NCBI GenBank assembly: GCA_010094025.1
Contig: ML991879.1
Coordinates: 1 to 56,601 of the forward strand
DNA from: Viridothelium virens
Taxonomy: Eukaryota; Ascomycota; Dothideomycetes; Trypetheliales; Trypetheliaceae
Length of the DNA stretch: 56,601 bases
Direction: 5' to 3'
Shown here: positions 44,584 to 56,167 of the stretch, one piece after another
Layout: each line of letters opens with the position of its first letter
How positions within the stretch are numbered: the first letter of the stretch is position 1
Position numbers and translations under genes: made by a program
The notes under the pieces: generated by a model
The model's input: the letters and a program-made list of their open reading frames with translations, nothing else
The model's database searches: none
What the model was told of the DNA's origin: nothing

Positions 44584-45772
44584 ATGTTGAGTATCGCGTT
44601 AGTGGATACAAGCCACCCAGGAGCCATAGCTGCTACGGTTGTTATGCTAGCACTTCCAACTATTGCCGTGCCACTACGGAGCTACGTCCGATATTTCCTT
44701 CTCAATACGTGGAATTTGGCCGACTACTTCTCTGTTCTGGCGTGGGCCTGCTTGGTCATTATCGTGTCGATCGCTCTTGATTCCCTGGAATATGACTTTG
44801 GCGCTCACAGATATGCAATGCTCTACTCATTTGAAAAGTTAGCCAAGTTCAAGGAGCTCATTAATATTCAGCAACTGATATACATGCCTGCGATGCTGTT
44901 CACGAAGGTCGCCATCTTGATGCAGCTCAACGACATATTTGTGACGCAAAGACATTCACGACGGTGGTGGATCCTACGGGGTTTGATTGTGGCAAACAGT
45001 ATATTTTTCACCACCCTGCTGTTCGTTGAAATCTTCCAATGTGTACCTCGCAAGAAGATCTGGGACTCGTCGGTGCGCGGCCATTGTCTCAATAATAGCA
45101 AGATCTTTGTTGCAATAGGAGTTATCAACGTAATCGATGACTTTCTCATCTTGCTAAGTCCAATCTTGTGGATCATTAAGTTGCGCATGGATTCACGAAA
45201 GAAGCTTGGAATATGCGTTTTGTTTGCAACGGGTCTGTTGTAAGTCTGCGAACTCGACGTCTTGCGCCAAATTGCTAATTTAAATCGTTAGCGCTTGCAT
45301 CTGCAGTATTATGAGACTTGTTGAGAGCATTAGGAATTTCAACAATGAGAATATCGCTTGGTCTTTCAGTTCCATCAGTTTATGGGCGGATGCTGAGCTC
45401 TCAAGCGGTCTGTTTGTCTGCTGTCTTCCGGTACTTCCACGTCTTTTCAAGGGCTCTGCCAATAAGCCTCAAAAAGATAGTGGAGGCGGCTCGGGAGCTC
45501 CTTTCTTCCGGAGATTCCGAGAAGTTAGACAATTCCGGCAGCCCTTCGTAGGGACGACAAAGTGCGATGACCCAACCGAAAGTCTGAATTCGGAGGACTC
45601 ACAAACAGTCCTCTTGCCTGTGTCAGCACCAGAAATGAGATCAGTCTCGGTACTAATGGGTGACCTCGAGCAAGGGTTCGGAGAATTGAGACAACCTCCT
45701 CAGGCGCAGAGGAACTCCAAATCTCAGATTATTCGCACTGTATCGATACATCAGGCCAGCACCTCCCTGTGA
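44584..45772 (+). CDS. SAT4-type rhodopsin-domain membrane protein
   Basis: Integral membrane protein of the fungal 'Rhodopsin domain' (SAT4) family: seven-helix proteins of uncertain function, numerous in filamentous fungi and often near secondary-metabolite or effector genes. Two exons, 44584-45239 and 45292-45772 (52-bp intron, phase 2), give 378 residues. Seen: seven hydrophobic segments in the first ~290 residues, a charged loop after helix 1 (R-S-Y-V-R-Y-F), an F-x-C-V-P-x-x-x-W block typical of the family, and helix 7 ending F-V-C-C-L-P-V-L-P. The C-terminal ~110 residues are soluble and Ser/Pro-rich. There is no retinal lysine evidence, and these are not proven opsins. No cluster partner is seen nearby. 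Confidence 0.85.
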
Positions 45773-46261
45773 CTCGAACATTAGAATAGAATAATGACTA
45801 AAACCGGTGAAGAGGGAGCTAATTTGTGCTCTTCGACATCCCAGGATCGGCAATTCTGTAACGCTCGAAGCTAGATGAAGAGGGCCTTTTCATAGAATGG
45901 TGCAGGTGGTTGGGCTTCATAAGCTCGAGGCTCTGCTATTTGCGCACTTTCATCAAGCTGGATGTACTGATGTATTATATAGAAATAGACACTGCCAAAG
46001 CAATATTCTTTCAGGAGTAGCTTAGGCTTCCAAATTCGAGTCACCAAGAGTGAAGCAGAACATCCGGTGTTAGTTTGTCAGACGGATCAGCAGTCGGAGA
46101 TGGCGAGTGGATGTATAGAGGTAGAGACTTTCAGTTAAGATATTTGAAGGTTTAGAGATGGGGAAAGGCGTCGGCGTAGTATCACGAGAAATTCATGCAA
46201 CGTTTTTGATGAAGAGAGAAAAGGCGAAGAATGAGATACGATATTCGTACATGGTATCATT
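45773..46261. other. Intergenic between convergent genes
   Basis: The 3' flanks of the SAT4-type gene and TLG2; no gene seen. Confidence 0.5.
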
Positions 46262-47538
46262 TCAAAACCAGTCAGGGAAATCAAGATCGATCTCCAACTT
46301 CCGCCTCCTTCTCCGATACCTCCAATCTCTCGACTTGAGTAAACTCAAGCGTTCCGGTGCGCCTGTGCCTGGATTGTCTGGTTCGGGCACTGGAGTCGTG
46401 GGAGGGGTAGGCTCGTTTCTTCGTCTCGGCTTCAAGATCAATAAGATGAACATCGCCATAACGATGAGGAGCAATAGTAGAATGACCTTCCGCTTGGTCG
46501 TCCGTTTCTGGTAACCTGTGGCAACCGTCAACTCTTCGTCGGCTGCCTTGACGTCCGTAGCCATGCGCTCCACGTTGTAGTCGATCCGATCCAACATGCT
46601 GCCCTGATCAATGACCATTGTCTGTAGCTCCTGAAAGATGTTCGCCAGTTCGATTATGCCTTGTGCAATGTCCTCGATCTCGCGCTCACGCTGAGCAATC
46701 ATAGTATCGTTCACGTTCGTGTGCCGTTTCTTCTGTGCAGTCTGAAGCAAAGTGGATTGTGAGAAGGAGCGGTCGGCGTCTGACTCCATGAGTGAAGGAT
46801 CGGTGTAAGGGTTCTGTACTGGAGTTGACGATCTTTCTAGAGGTGAAGCCATGCCACCGAGATTTCGAAGCTCTACAGATAGTTAGATCTCAAATGCCAG
46901 ATAATGCATTGCTGAATAAAAGACACACTCTTGAGGTATGCAGACTGCTTCTTGCGAAACAGTGCGCTGACTTCGCCTACTCGAGAGGCGAGCGAGATTT
47001 TCAAGTTCCTTGCCATTGTCTCTTCTCCCTTGCCAAGGCTTCCTTGACGAGCAGATTCCTTTACCATAGGGTCAACCCGCTGTACGGCTTTTTGACAGTT
47101 CTGAAAGCCGCGAGTGATCTCTTGTGTAAGTTTCTCAATATCCCGCTCCTCCCGTTTCTTGACGTCTTCATCATCGAAGCCTGGCAATACATGTTTTTGG
47201 TGAAGCTGATCTAAACGTTTCATTTGTTGGGCCACGGTGCTGAGAAGATCTGTAACCTCATCCTGTATATCCAACCACCGAGGCGGGAGTAGGTCCATCT
47301 CTATCACCGCATCGCCATCGTCCTCGTATGCACCTTTGGACATAAGCCCTCGGCGCTCCTCCGGCACGGAACCTCCATCGCCGTAGCCATTGGCAGTCGA
47401 GCCGCCGACATGGGATTTCTGGGTCAGATGATGGTTGTAAGACTGCCGGTAAGATATGTATCTGTGGCTGCGGGGTTAGTGCTAAGACTTTGCAAGGAAG
47501 TTTTTGAGGACAGACAAATTAGTACGATCACGCCACAT
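46262..47538 (-). CDS. TLG2: Syntaxin Tlg2 (Qa-SNARE)
   Basis: Qa-SNARE of the trans-Golgi/endosome, paired with Vps45, driving fusion of endosome-derived vesicles. Three exons: 47538-47516, 47461-46929, 46872-46262, giving 388 residues. The N-terminus M-W-R-D-R-T-N-L-Y is the conserved Tlg2/syntaxin-16 peptide that binds Vps45, and it is built from exon 1 plus exon 2. A three-helix Habc region (about 60-190) follows. The SNARE motif has its zero-layer glutamine in I-F-Q-E-L-Q, and a TM segment (V-I-L-L-L-L-L-I-V-M) comes after T-T-K-R-K. A ~57-residue Arg-rich luminal tail follows the TM, comparable to yeast Tlg2. The start lies 499 bp from the calmodulin start. Confidence 0.92.
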
Positions 47539-48037
47539 GGCGCGCTTTGGGTGTTGGAGCACTCAGGTCATGGATTGGTGAAGAGCCCACGAGCAGGGCG
47601 CTACAAGACAATGGCATCTGCAGGTGTTGACATGGAGAGGACAAGCATACAAAAGAGGAGAGAGGCAGTGAGTGGACACTGAAGAATGGTGGGAGATGAA
47701 GTCAATTTCCGCGGGTAGTAATTGGACAGGCGCGGCGGTTGAGCATTTCATCATCTGCTAAGTAGACGTTCCGATTCCCCCGAGCAGACGATCACGTGCC
47801 TGCCAGCTTTGGAGACCTTGCTGTGTTGCGTTCAGCTCGAAGCCCGAGCGCGCGGGCCCGCAAAACAGCCCTGGCGAGAGCCTTCTCTGTCGCTGCCTGA
47901 AGCAGCTGTCATTCCCCCCTCCACAACCTCAACCACCACACTTACACTCTTCCTCCTCACCTAGCTCGCCTGTTGCTTGTCGTTCCAGTCTTCATACCAA
48001 CAGTGTTTGTCCATCGGAGTCGAGATAATCTACTACA
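47539..48037. promoter_or_regulatory. Divergent promoter, TLG2 and CMD1
   Basis: A 499-bp shared upstream region. The CMD1 side has a C/T-rich tract (about 47910-47965) typical of strongly expressed fungal genes. No other gene seen. Confidence 0.5.
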
Positions 48038-48855
<818 letters not shown>

Positions 48856-49397
48856 CCATATGGGGCTCTGCGGTCGATGACGAAAAGGGGGTGGTAGAAA
48901 TTTGGGGCAAAGGCTGCAAGCCATTCCCGCAAATTACGATTCCAAAGAATCTACGGTTCCCTTCAGTGGTCTCTTGCAATAAATGGCATGGTTTCTCCCA
49001 CCTTATGTGCGGCTATGGGCCAAGATATCCTCCTCGTTTCTATTGAAGGCAATTTCTATTCTTCGAGTTCTTTCTATACACAGACTTCTTTTCTGCCTTT
49101 GATGAGCTTCGCCTGAGGGATGATGCAGCGTTCTGCCCCCTTTGGCACGCTCAGGTTACATAGCAGCTACACATGCCCTTGGGGTCCTCTCTCTGAAGTG
49201 GATTGCTGCAGGTTCCAATAGATACTATTTTTTTTCCCCGCTTGATTGGGATCTTACTGTTGTTCCTACTCACTCCGAATAGACAATCCCGTAAAATTCG
49301 CTCGGACCCAAGCTCCTGCCAATATTCTGTACCAGCAGAGTTGAAAGCGAGACAAAGATACCGGAGCAGCGACCCTCGTATTCAGAGCCCCACTGCG
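48856..49397. other. Intergenic between convergent genes
   Basis: Holds the calmodulin and THI6 3' flanks. A long plus-strand frame at 49203-49760 overlaps THI6 and looks compositional. Confidence 0.45.
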
Positions 49398-51317
49398 TTA
49401 GATTCGAACTTTTTCCACCTTAGCGGTCCCTATCCAATCGACGTCCCCGTTGGCTGTTCTCTGTTTGAGGTCAAAAAGACTATCAATGAAGGCCGGAATG
49501 AATGTTCCCGGTCCTTTGACATCCTCCCTAACTGCAGCCCGCTCAGCAGCGATCTCGTACATCAGAATGCCTGCAATTGCCGCGAGCAGCTTGTCATCCG
49601 GATGGGTGGCCAGGAATGCGGCAACCGTTGTTCCCAGAGTACAACCGCTACCCGTGATGTTACCGAGATACTCGTGGCCATTGGAAATCGCAAAAGTGCG
49701 TACTCCGTCGCTAATGTAGTCGGTTGGTCCAGTCATAAGAATGACATTTCTTTCACGTAATGCCACTTTTTTCACTAGGTGTGCCTTTGCATACCCGGTC
49801 AATGTACTTGTCCCGCTATCTACCCCTCGTTGATGATTGTTTGTACCGGATACGGTCTTAATCTCACCTTCGTTGCCTTTGATGACATCGAAATAGCCAC
49901 ATGCCATCATCTGCTTGACTCCATTTCTTCGTTGCTCAGTGGCGCCGGCGCCGACCGGATCGAAGAGTGTTGAGCCCCCCAAAGCATTGTATGCTCGAAG
50001 AGCTTTGGAGTAATTCACAAACCCCTCCGGAGTTGATGTCCCCATATTAATGACAAGAGCACCTCCAAGCTTTGCCAGATCCCCAGCTTCATCGCCGTTG
50101 TTAGACATGATGGGGCTTGCGCCGCTGAAACGGGTCAGTGTCACTCTCACGTCTATTACATCTCAGACTTACATGGCCAACGCCACGTTAGCGGCAAAAT
50201 TCTGCACGACCAGGTTTGTCATGTTATGACACAGAGGGTTTTGCTCTCCAAGACGTTCCACGATCGCAGGGACTTGCGCAAGAATATCTGCAGATGTAGT
50301 ACTAGGTGGTACAGACTGAGAAGCAAATGGCGGCGGTGTTTTGACCAGTCCGCGCAGCTGCTTTGCTGCTGCCAAAGGGTCTTTCGCAGCCATTATAGCG
50401 CTAACGACTGCGACTCCATCCAGACGCCGCTCTGGTGATGCTGACTGGTAGAGTACACGCTGCATGTTTCCAGCGTTGATGCCTCCAATGCAGACAGTCT
50501 TCAAACATTCGCTCGCACTTGCGAGGAAGTTGAGGATCTCTCGCGTACCCGCAGTACCAATGATAGATTTGACGTTCTCCTTTCTGTTCTCCGTTAGCTT
50601 CCGAAGTTTTGTTTCACTAAGAATGGAAAGGCAGTACGTGGGTGTAGCGAAAACGGTGCCGATCCCCAAATAATTGGCTCCTCCATCTGCAGCTCTCCGA
50701 GCTTCTTCAACAGATGATACTGTCACGCCAATGATTATGTCGTCGCCAAGTATGCGGCGAGCAGAAGCCAAGTCTGAACTCTGTATCAGTCTCAGGAAAT
50801 TATTCGAAGAGATGCGACTTCCATGTCCGGTGCCACGCGTTTAGGCAAGGTAATTTGCTATATTTTCCGGGACGAATAAAAGGAAAAGGAAAAGAATTGA
50901 TTTTCATTCCTATTTCTACTAACGAAGATATGACATGCATGATTTGGAATCTAGGAGGTAAAGAGATAATTGCCCTACCCATATCATCCTGCCCGATATG
51001 AACACCCTCTGCACCGACGGCAAGGGCGACATCAACTCTATCATTGATAAGCAGAGGTACGCCATGAGTTCTGGTGACGCTGTGCAACTGTTTAGCAGTT
51101 TCGATAAGGTCTGCGGTTTCACTCGTCTTATCTCGATACTGCACGACCGAGACGCCTGATCGCCAGGTCAACGGGCAGCACTACATGGTTGAGGGTATGC
51201 AAGAGACATGCCTCCTTCAACAGCAGAACGAACGATGTCCACCAGGTTGCGGTCACCCAGGATGGGCTTCGTCGAATCAGTCACGAGATAAAGGGAGTAG
51301 TCCAGCTGCATGGTCAT
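49398..51317 (-). CDS. THI6: Thiamine biosynthesis bifunctional enzyme
   Basis: Joins thiazole and pyrimidine to thiamine phosphate (N-terminal ThiE-like domain) and phosphorylates hydroxyethylthiazole (C-terminal ThiM-like domain). Five exons: 51317-51212, 51155-50979, 50773-50638, 50583-50173, 50124-49398, giving 518 residues from the first ATG or 516 from ATG 51311. ThiE part: L-Y-L-V-T-D, V-V-Q-Y-R-D-K, I-N-D-R-V-D-V-A, G-V-H-I-G-Q-D-D-M and G-T-V-F-A-T-P-T. ThiM part: N-P-L-C-H-N-M-T-N, S-P-I-M-S-N, N-M-G-T, D-P-V-G-A-G and T-G-S-G-C-T-L-G with the catalytic cysteine. Intron 1 appears to use a GC-AG donor (GGAG|GCATGT). Intron 3 (54 bp) is a multiple of three without a stop. No TPP-riboswitch pattern was found in its introns or leader. 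Confidence 0.93.
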
Positions 51318-52256
51318 ACTCCGGACATGTGCTCGCAGTACCACAAGCAACAGTTCTAGACCAGTGAGACGCTTGATGGATGTCGAATGACCAATGAATC
51401 AATAGAATGGCACTAATGAGTGAGACGGGATTCTGCCGGGGAGGAAAATTCACGTGGAGTGCGTCATTACGACGAAAAGATCAATGTGGCCATTGTTGAG
51501 TCCAACTCTGGCGATGGTGAGTGAACGCGTACCCACAAACTCATAGCTTGCGTGTCAAAGTTTGATGCAGTCGACCAGCAACCAGACTCCATTTGCGACT
51601 TTGTCAGCAGAATTCGCTGTCAGATTGCTGCAGTAAAATTGTGGGAAGGGGCAGTGAGAGTCGGAGTTCTGGCTGAGACTATTGCGAGGCACGTGCAGGC
51701 AGCCAACAGGGCCTTTGGTCAGACTCGAGCGTTAAAGTTCCGCCTTCATCTGTCTTCCTCCTACCTTTTATTTTTCCTCCACCACATTCATCCGCTTGTC
51801 TGCAATCTGCTGCACTCGACGTCTATCCATCAAGACTACCTCCGAAAGTGTGTGCCTTCCGTCGATAAAGCCTGCCCGTCTGCGTACGAACGGTCAGCGT
51901 CTACTTTCTCGGCCTACACAATCAGCCCAGCATCTTACCCACAAAGCCGCCATCAGCTCGACAAAGCACATTGCGGTGTTTATGTATTCGTCCCGCGCCC
52001 ACCATTTCAGTCACGATCCTCCTCCCGAGCTGCGAGCGTTTCGCACCTTGCGCAGACCTTGTAGCGGTTACCATAGTGCAAACGGCTAACCTGGCTTCCT
52101 TACGTCTCTCGACCACTAACAAAAAGCAATTTGCGATCACTGTGTGATCTGTAATACTGCATGTCTTCATCTTTCAGGCAGCTCTCTCTTGCCTCACTAA
52201 GCATCCCATACCCAGCCTCGCAGATTTAAGCAAAACTCCTTTCCAATACCACCACC
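51318..52256. promoter_or_regulatory. Divergent promoter, THI6 and TIF5
   Basis: A 0.9-kb shared upstream region. A 170-codon plus-strand frame (51552-52064) lies in the probable TIF5 leader; it has no motif and was not called. Confidence 0.45.
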
Positions 52257-53687
52257 ATGACTACCATCAACATTCGTCGTGTATGAACTCCCAGTCAATT
52301 CCCTCCACATGGTAATGTATACTGATATATTCTAGGATGTCACCGACCCCTTCTATCGTTACAAGATGGAGCGTCTCCAGTCCAAGATTGAAGGCAAGGG
52401 GAATGGTATCAAGACCGTCGTCGCCAACCTGAGCAGCGTCGCCAACTCGCTTGCCCGTCCTCCTTCCTGTCAGTCCAGTCCGTGTCATATCATTGTTTCA
52501 ATTTTCTAACCATACATTGTGCAATAGATATCATTAAGTACTTTGGATTTGAACTCGGAGCCCAGACCAACAATAACCCCAATGATGACCGCTGGATCAT
52601 CAACGGTGCTCATGACGCTGGCAAACTTCAAGACTATCTAGATGGATTCATCAACAAATTCGTCCTCTGCAAGAAGTGCAAGAATCCTGAAACTGATGTC
52701 AATATCAAAGACGGTCGCATCTTCCTCGACTGCAAGGCCTGTGGTCAACGTTCCGAAACCGACCCTCGCCTCAAGCTCAGCTCTTTCATCCTCAAGAACC
52801 AACCCAAGAAAGGTAAAAAGGATAAGTCCACCAAGAAAGCCGAGCGCAAGGCCCGCAAGGAAGCCGAGGCCAGCGGAGACCACGACGAGGGTGCCAACGG
52901 CAATGGTAACGGCAGCGGCGGCAACAGCCCCGGCGAGAGCGGCTCGGACCACGGCGGCTCCGACGCCAACGGTGATGTCGAGCTCGAAGCGGGCAGCGAC
53001 GATGAGTTCACTCGGCGCATCGCAGCCGAAGCCAAGGAAATCGATATCGTTGAGGACGCCAAAGAAGTCGAATGGTCGGTCGACACGTCTGAAGCCGCGG
53101 TCAAAGCGCGCCAGAAGGATCTGCCGGACGAGCTGAAACGCACGCTTGTCATCAATGGTGGCGATGCTGATGACGATGGCGAAGGGGGCACGAATACTGC
53201 CTATGATCAGCTTGGCAGCTGGATTGGCACTGCTGCGGCAGAGGCTGGTGGTGTTGGCAAGGTCAGCGATGTGGATATCTATCGCAAGGCACAGGAACTC
53301 GGCATCGAGAAGAAGCACCGTACCCTCACTGTGCTTGCGCAGACTGTCTTCGATGACGCCATCGTCAAGCAGATTGAACCCCGTGCTGGCATGCTGCGCA
53401 AGATGATCGACGGTAGTGATCGGCACCAGAAGGCCTTGCTGGGTGGCACCGAACGCTTCGTGGGAATCGAGAAGCCGAACTTGGTACCGCAGGTCTCCGC
53501 CATCTTGATGAAGTACTACGACAATGACGTCGTCACGGAAGAGGTCCTGAAGAGTTGGGGGACGAAGGCGAGTAAGAAATATGTTGATCTGTCGACGAGC
53601 AAGAAGGTCAGGAAGTCAGCGGAAAAGTTCATGGAATGGCTTGAGAATGCGGAGAGTGATGAGGATGAGGACGATGACGACGAGTAG
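52257..53687 (+). CDS. TIF5: Translation initiation factor eIF5
   Basis: GTPase-activating protein for eIF2 during start-codon selection on the 40S ribosome. Three exons: 52257-52280, 52336-52468, 52528-53687, giving 438 residues. Seen: the N-terminal GAP domain with its start D-P-F-Y-R-Y-K-M and G-K-G-N-G-I-K-T, then [11 protein letters not shown], then a zinc ribbon with C-K-K-C and C-K-A-C. A low-complexity Gly/Asn/Ser/Asp linker follows (about 190-250). The C-terminal W2/HEAT domain ends in aromatic-acidic boxes ([12 protein letters not shown]) typical of eIF5. The catalytic arginine expected near R15 is consistent with the early Arg residues, but I did not align it. Confidence 0.95.
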
Positions 53688-54318
53688 GTGCTTGGAAGGA
53701 TTGCATCTTCGTCATCGCTGGTTGTGCATTGCTTCATATGGTTGTTTCTCCCCTCCGAGCATAAGGTCTTTGTTACTTCAACGTGTTTCAGTCCTTCCCC
53801 TGACTTTGGTGTTGTTTCTGCCCCACTCTAACCCCTTTCCCCCCTTTTCGTGCAATGGTCATCTGGCATGGAAAATTCTTGAGTTGTATTCAGTTGCTTT
53901 GGCTGGCTTTGTACTTCTGGACTCGGCTCCCATTAAAAGCCACATTGAATTAAGCTATCGTTCCCACCGTCTTTCCCTTCCCTTGGCTTTTCGCAAGCAC
54001 AGCGAAAGCCGCTTGATCCGAGTATTCTGCCCAACTTCGTGGAATCTTACTCTTTTGTCTCTGGGCTTCATTCGCTGACGCGGTGTAAATCTGTACTTCC
54101 GAACGGTAGTGTTCAGAGTAGAGCAAAGGTCATCCCAGACCCATGCAGCGAGCATACTCCGCACTTTATGGCTTAACAAAACTCAGAACGAACTTCGCGT
54201 GCAGCACAACCTCAACCCACTGCAACACTTGTAGACACCTGTGTCTGACGGGGTTCGCTATTAATGACGGCACCCCAAACCAGATACCCGTCCCGTCCCG
54301 TCATTAATGTAAGTCTTC
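53688..54318. other. Intergenic between convergent genes
   Basis: The 3' flanks of TIF5 and MET2. It contains the 11-bp inverted repeat at 54260-54308 (listed separately). Confidence 0.5.
54260..54308. repeat. Inverted repeat just downstream of MET2
   Basis: ATTAATGACGG (54260-54270) and its exact reverse complement (54298-54308) flank a 27-bp C/A-rich spacer, ending 10 bp before the MET2 stop codon. It could form a hairpin in the MET2 3' UTR, or mark the ends of a lost insertion. Confidence 0.6.
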
Positions 54319-55925
54319 CTACCACGCCGTGATATCCTCCACTTCCGCCTCCCCAAACGTACTGCCTTTCACCACGCACAACCCCTCCCCCCCAGCTCCG
54401 ACATCCTCCCCAGCCGCCGCCATCCTCGGCTCCCTCGCCATAATATCCTCCAACTCCCGCTCCAGGAACTCCACCAAGTGCGCATTCACTTGCCGGAACT
54501 CAAGCAGAAACGCATCGTGCCCCTCACTACTATCGATAGTCTTGAGCAACGCGCCGGGAATCGCCGCCGCAAGCTCCTGCTGCTCAGCAAAAGTGAAGAG
54601 GCCATCAGACTCGATGCCGAGAATGAGCGCCGGCTGGGCAATCTGCGAGAGAGCGACGCGGAGGGCTTCCTCGGGAGACGCGGCGGTCGAGGCGGGGACG
54701 CGGCCGCGCGAGATGTCGTGCGTGTCGAGCTTGCGCGTGATGGCGATGTAGCAGTTGGCGTCGAAGCGGGCGATGAATTTCGAGCCCTGGTAGCGGAGGT
54801 AGGACTGCGCGGAGAAGTAGGTCGGCGCGGGTTTGCGGGGGTCGGAGGAGGAGGCAGTTCGACGGGGAGGCGAGGTGGAGAGGGGCGTGGTGCCGTGGAA
54901 TTGGGGGTCCATGACTGTGGGGACGTCGTTGTTGTTGGAGGCGGAGGGACGGAGGGAGGTGGTGCTGTTGACGCGTGAGGGTCGGGGAGAGCCGGCGTTG
55001 CGGTGGCCGTCGTTGTGGATGGCGAAGTGCTCGTTCGTAGGGGTGGAGGGCCTGTCAGAGCCGTTGATATTCTGGCGGCGGGATGGATCGGGGATGTTGC
55101 GTCCGAAGCGTGCTTCGAAGGAGTTGCGGCTGCGGTAGGTGAGGAGAGCAGACATGCGCGCTGCAGCGAGACCTGTAGACGGGGGGTCGTCGAAGGAGTA
55201 GTATCCGTCCTCGTATTTTGGGTCGCTATAGATGCTCTGCCGTTGAGCTTCTCCCCAGCTTATTCCCCATGCGCTATATCGTGCAGATGTTGCGATTGGG
55301 ATAATAGTCCTCACGTAATCCTTTCCGAAATATGCGAATTCTAAGATCAACATGCCTCCCATCGAACCTCCGACCACAGCTGCGATTTGACGTACGCCCA
55401 GATCGTCAAGCAGGGCTTTGAATATATTAACATCGTCTCGTATTGTGGTAAGGGGGAATTCTGGGCCGTAGTGGCCTTTTGCAGGATCTCCATCGATGTT
55501 TGTGACCGGGCTGGCGCTGCCGTAGGGACTCCCGAGACTGTTTATGCAGATAACGAAGAACCTTGAGACATCGAAAGCCTTGCCAGGTCCACCGAGAAGA
55601 GGTCCCCACCAATCGCCCACATCTGCGCTGCCTGTCAAGGCATGACATATAATCATAGCATTGTCGGCCTCTGGAGCAAGAGCACCGTACGTCTTGTATG
55701 CGATTGGAACATTACGAAGGGTAACGCCAGACTCAAGGGTGAAGGATGGAATGATAGCAATTGACTGGTCCGGAATGAGTTTTGAGAATGGATTTTCTGG
55801 CTGCGTAGAGACTCTTTCTGCGAAGAGGAATGAGCAGATGAGATGTGAAAAGAAAGGAAGACGAATCACAAACTGAATTTCTGGTAATGTGTCACGCCAT
55901 TGGCGTTCTGCGCCTCCCCCATCAT
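54319..55925 (-). CDS. MET2: Homoserine O-acetyltransferase
   Basis: Transfers acetyl from acetyl-CoA to homoserine, the first dedicated step of methionine synthesis. Two exons, 55925-55874 and 55817-54319 (56-bp intron, GTTTGT donor), give 516 residues. The alpha/beta-hydrolase fold shows the nucleophile elbow G-G-S-M-G-G-M, the oxyanion stretch I-C-H-A-L-T-G-S, F-F-V-I-C-I-N-S-L-G-S-P-Y-G-S, catalytic Asp region G-I-E-S-D-G-L-F and His in S-S-E-G-H-D-A-F-L. About 100 low-complexity residues (S/P/N-rich, near 255-350) interrupt the fold, seen in other filamentous fungi. The large exon alone lacks an ATG; exon 1 was found upstream by phase, and its ATG pair (55925, 55922) is the best start. 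Confidence 0.93.
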
Positions 55926-56167
55926 GCCCTTAGAAATGGGTCTCGACTGTAGACGCTACCTGGACATCGTGGAATTGATGGTGTCGAGCGAGAAAAACTC
56001 TCGTTCGCCATGATTCATCGGCGCGATGATGCACTAACCGCGAACCCTGCCCTCAGGCAGGCTTGGGTGGCGCGACTTCACGTGGGTGGGAATGTGAATG
56101 GTGGGGCTGCGGGGCAAAATTTGTGCGCAGCAATTTACGTACATCAGCCTCCTAACTTTGAGTACGC
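55926..56167. other. MET2 upstream region
   Basis: About 240 bp between the MET2 start and the Tc1/mariner element. If the element end is right, the insertion cuts the MET2 promoter region short. No gene seen. Confidence 0.45.

Noticed and set aside
50774-50978. Possible TPP riboswitch in the 205-bp THI6 intron 2 (a CTGAGA word is present)
   Set aside because: The second required block (ACCCTTTGAACCTGAT-like) and the TAATGCCAGCG-like end are absent; fungal TPP riboswitches are usually in thiamine pyrimidine/thiazole synthase or transporter genes.
51552-52064. 170-codon plus-strand frame before TIF5
   Set aside because: No family pattern, Ser/His/Arg-biased, and located in the probable eIF5 leader and promoter; no start or splice support.
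52638-53426. Long antisense frame (262 codons) inside TIF5
   Set aside because: It mirrors the GC-biased third positions of the real exon, has no motif, and its sense partner is certain eIF5.
54478-54978. Plus-strand frame of 166 codons opposite MET2
   Set aside because: Low-complexity Gly/Arg/Glu translation opposite a certain enzyme gene; a composition shadow.
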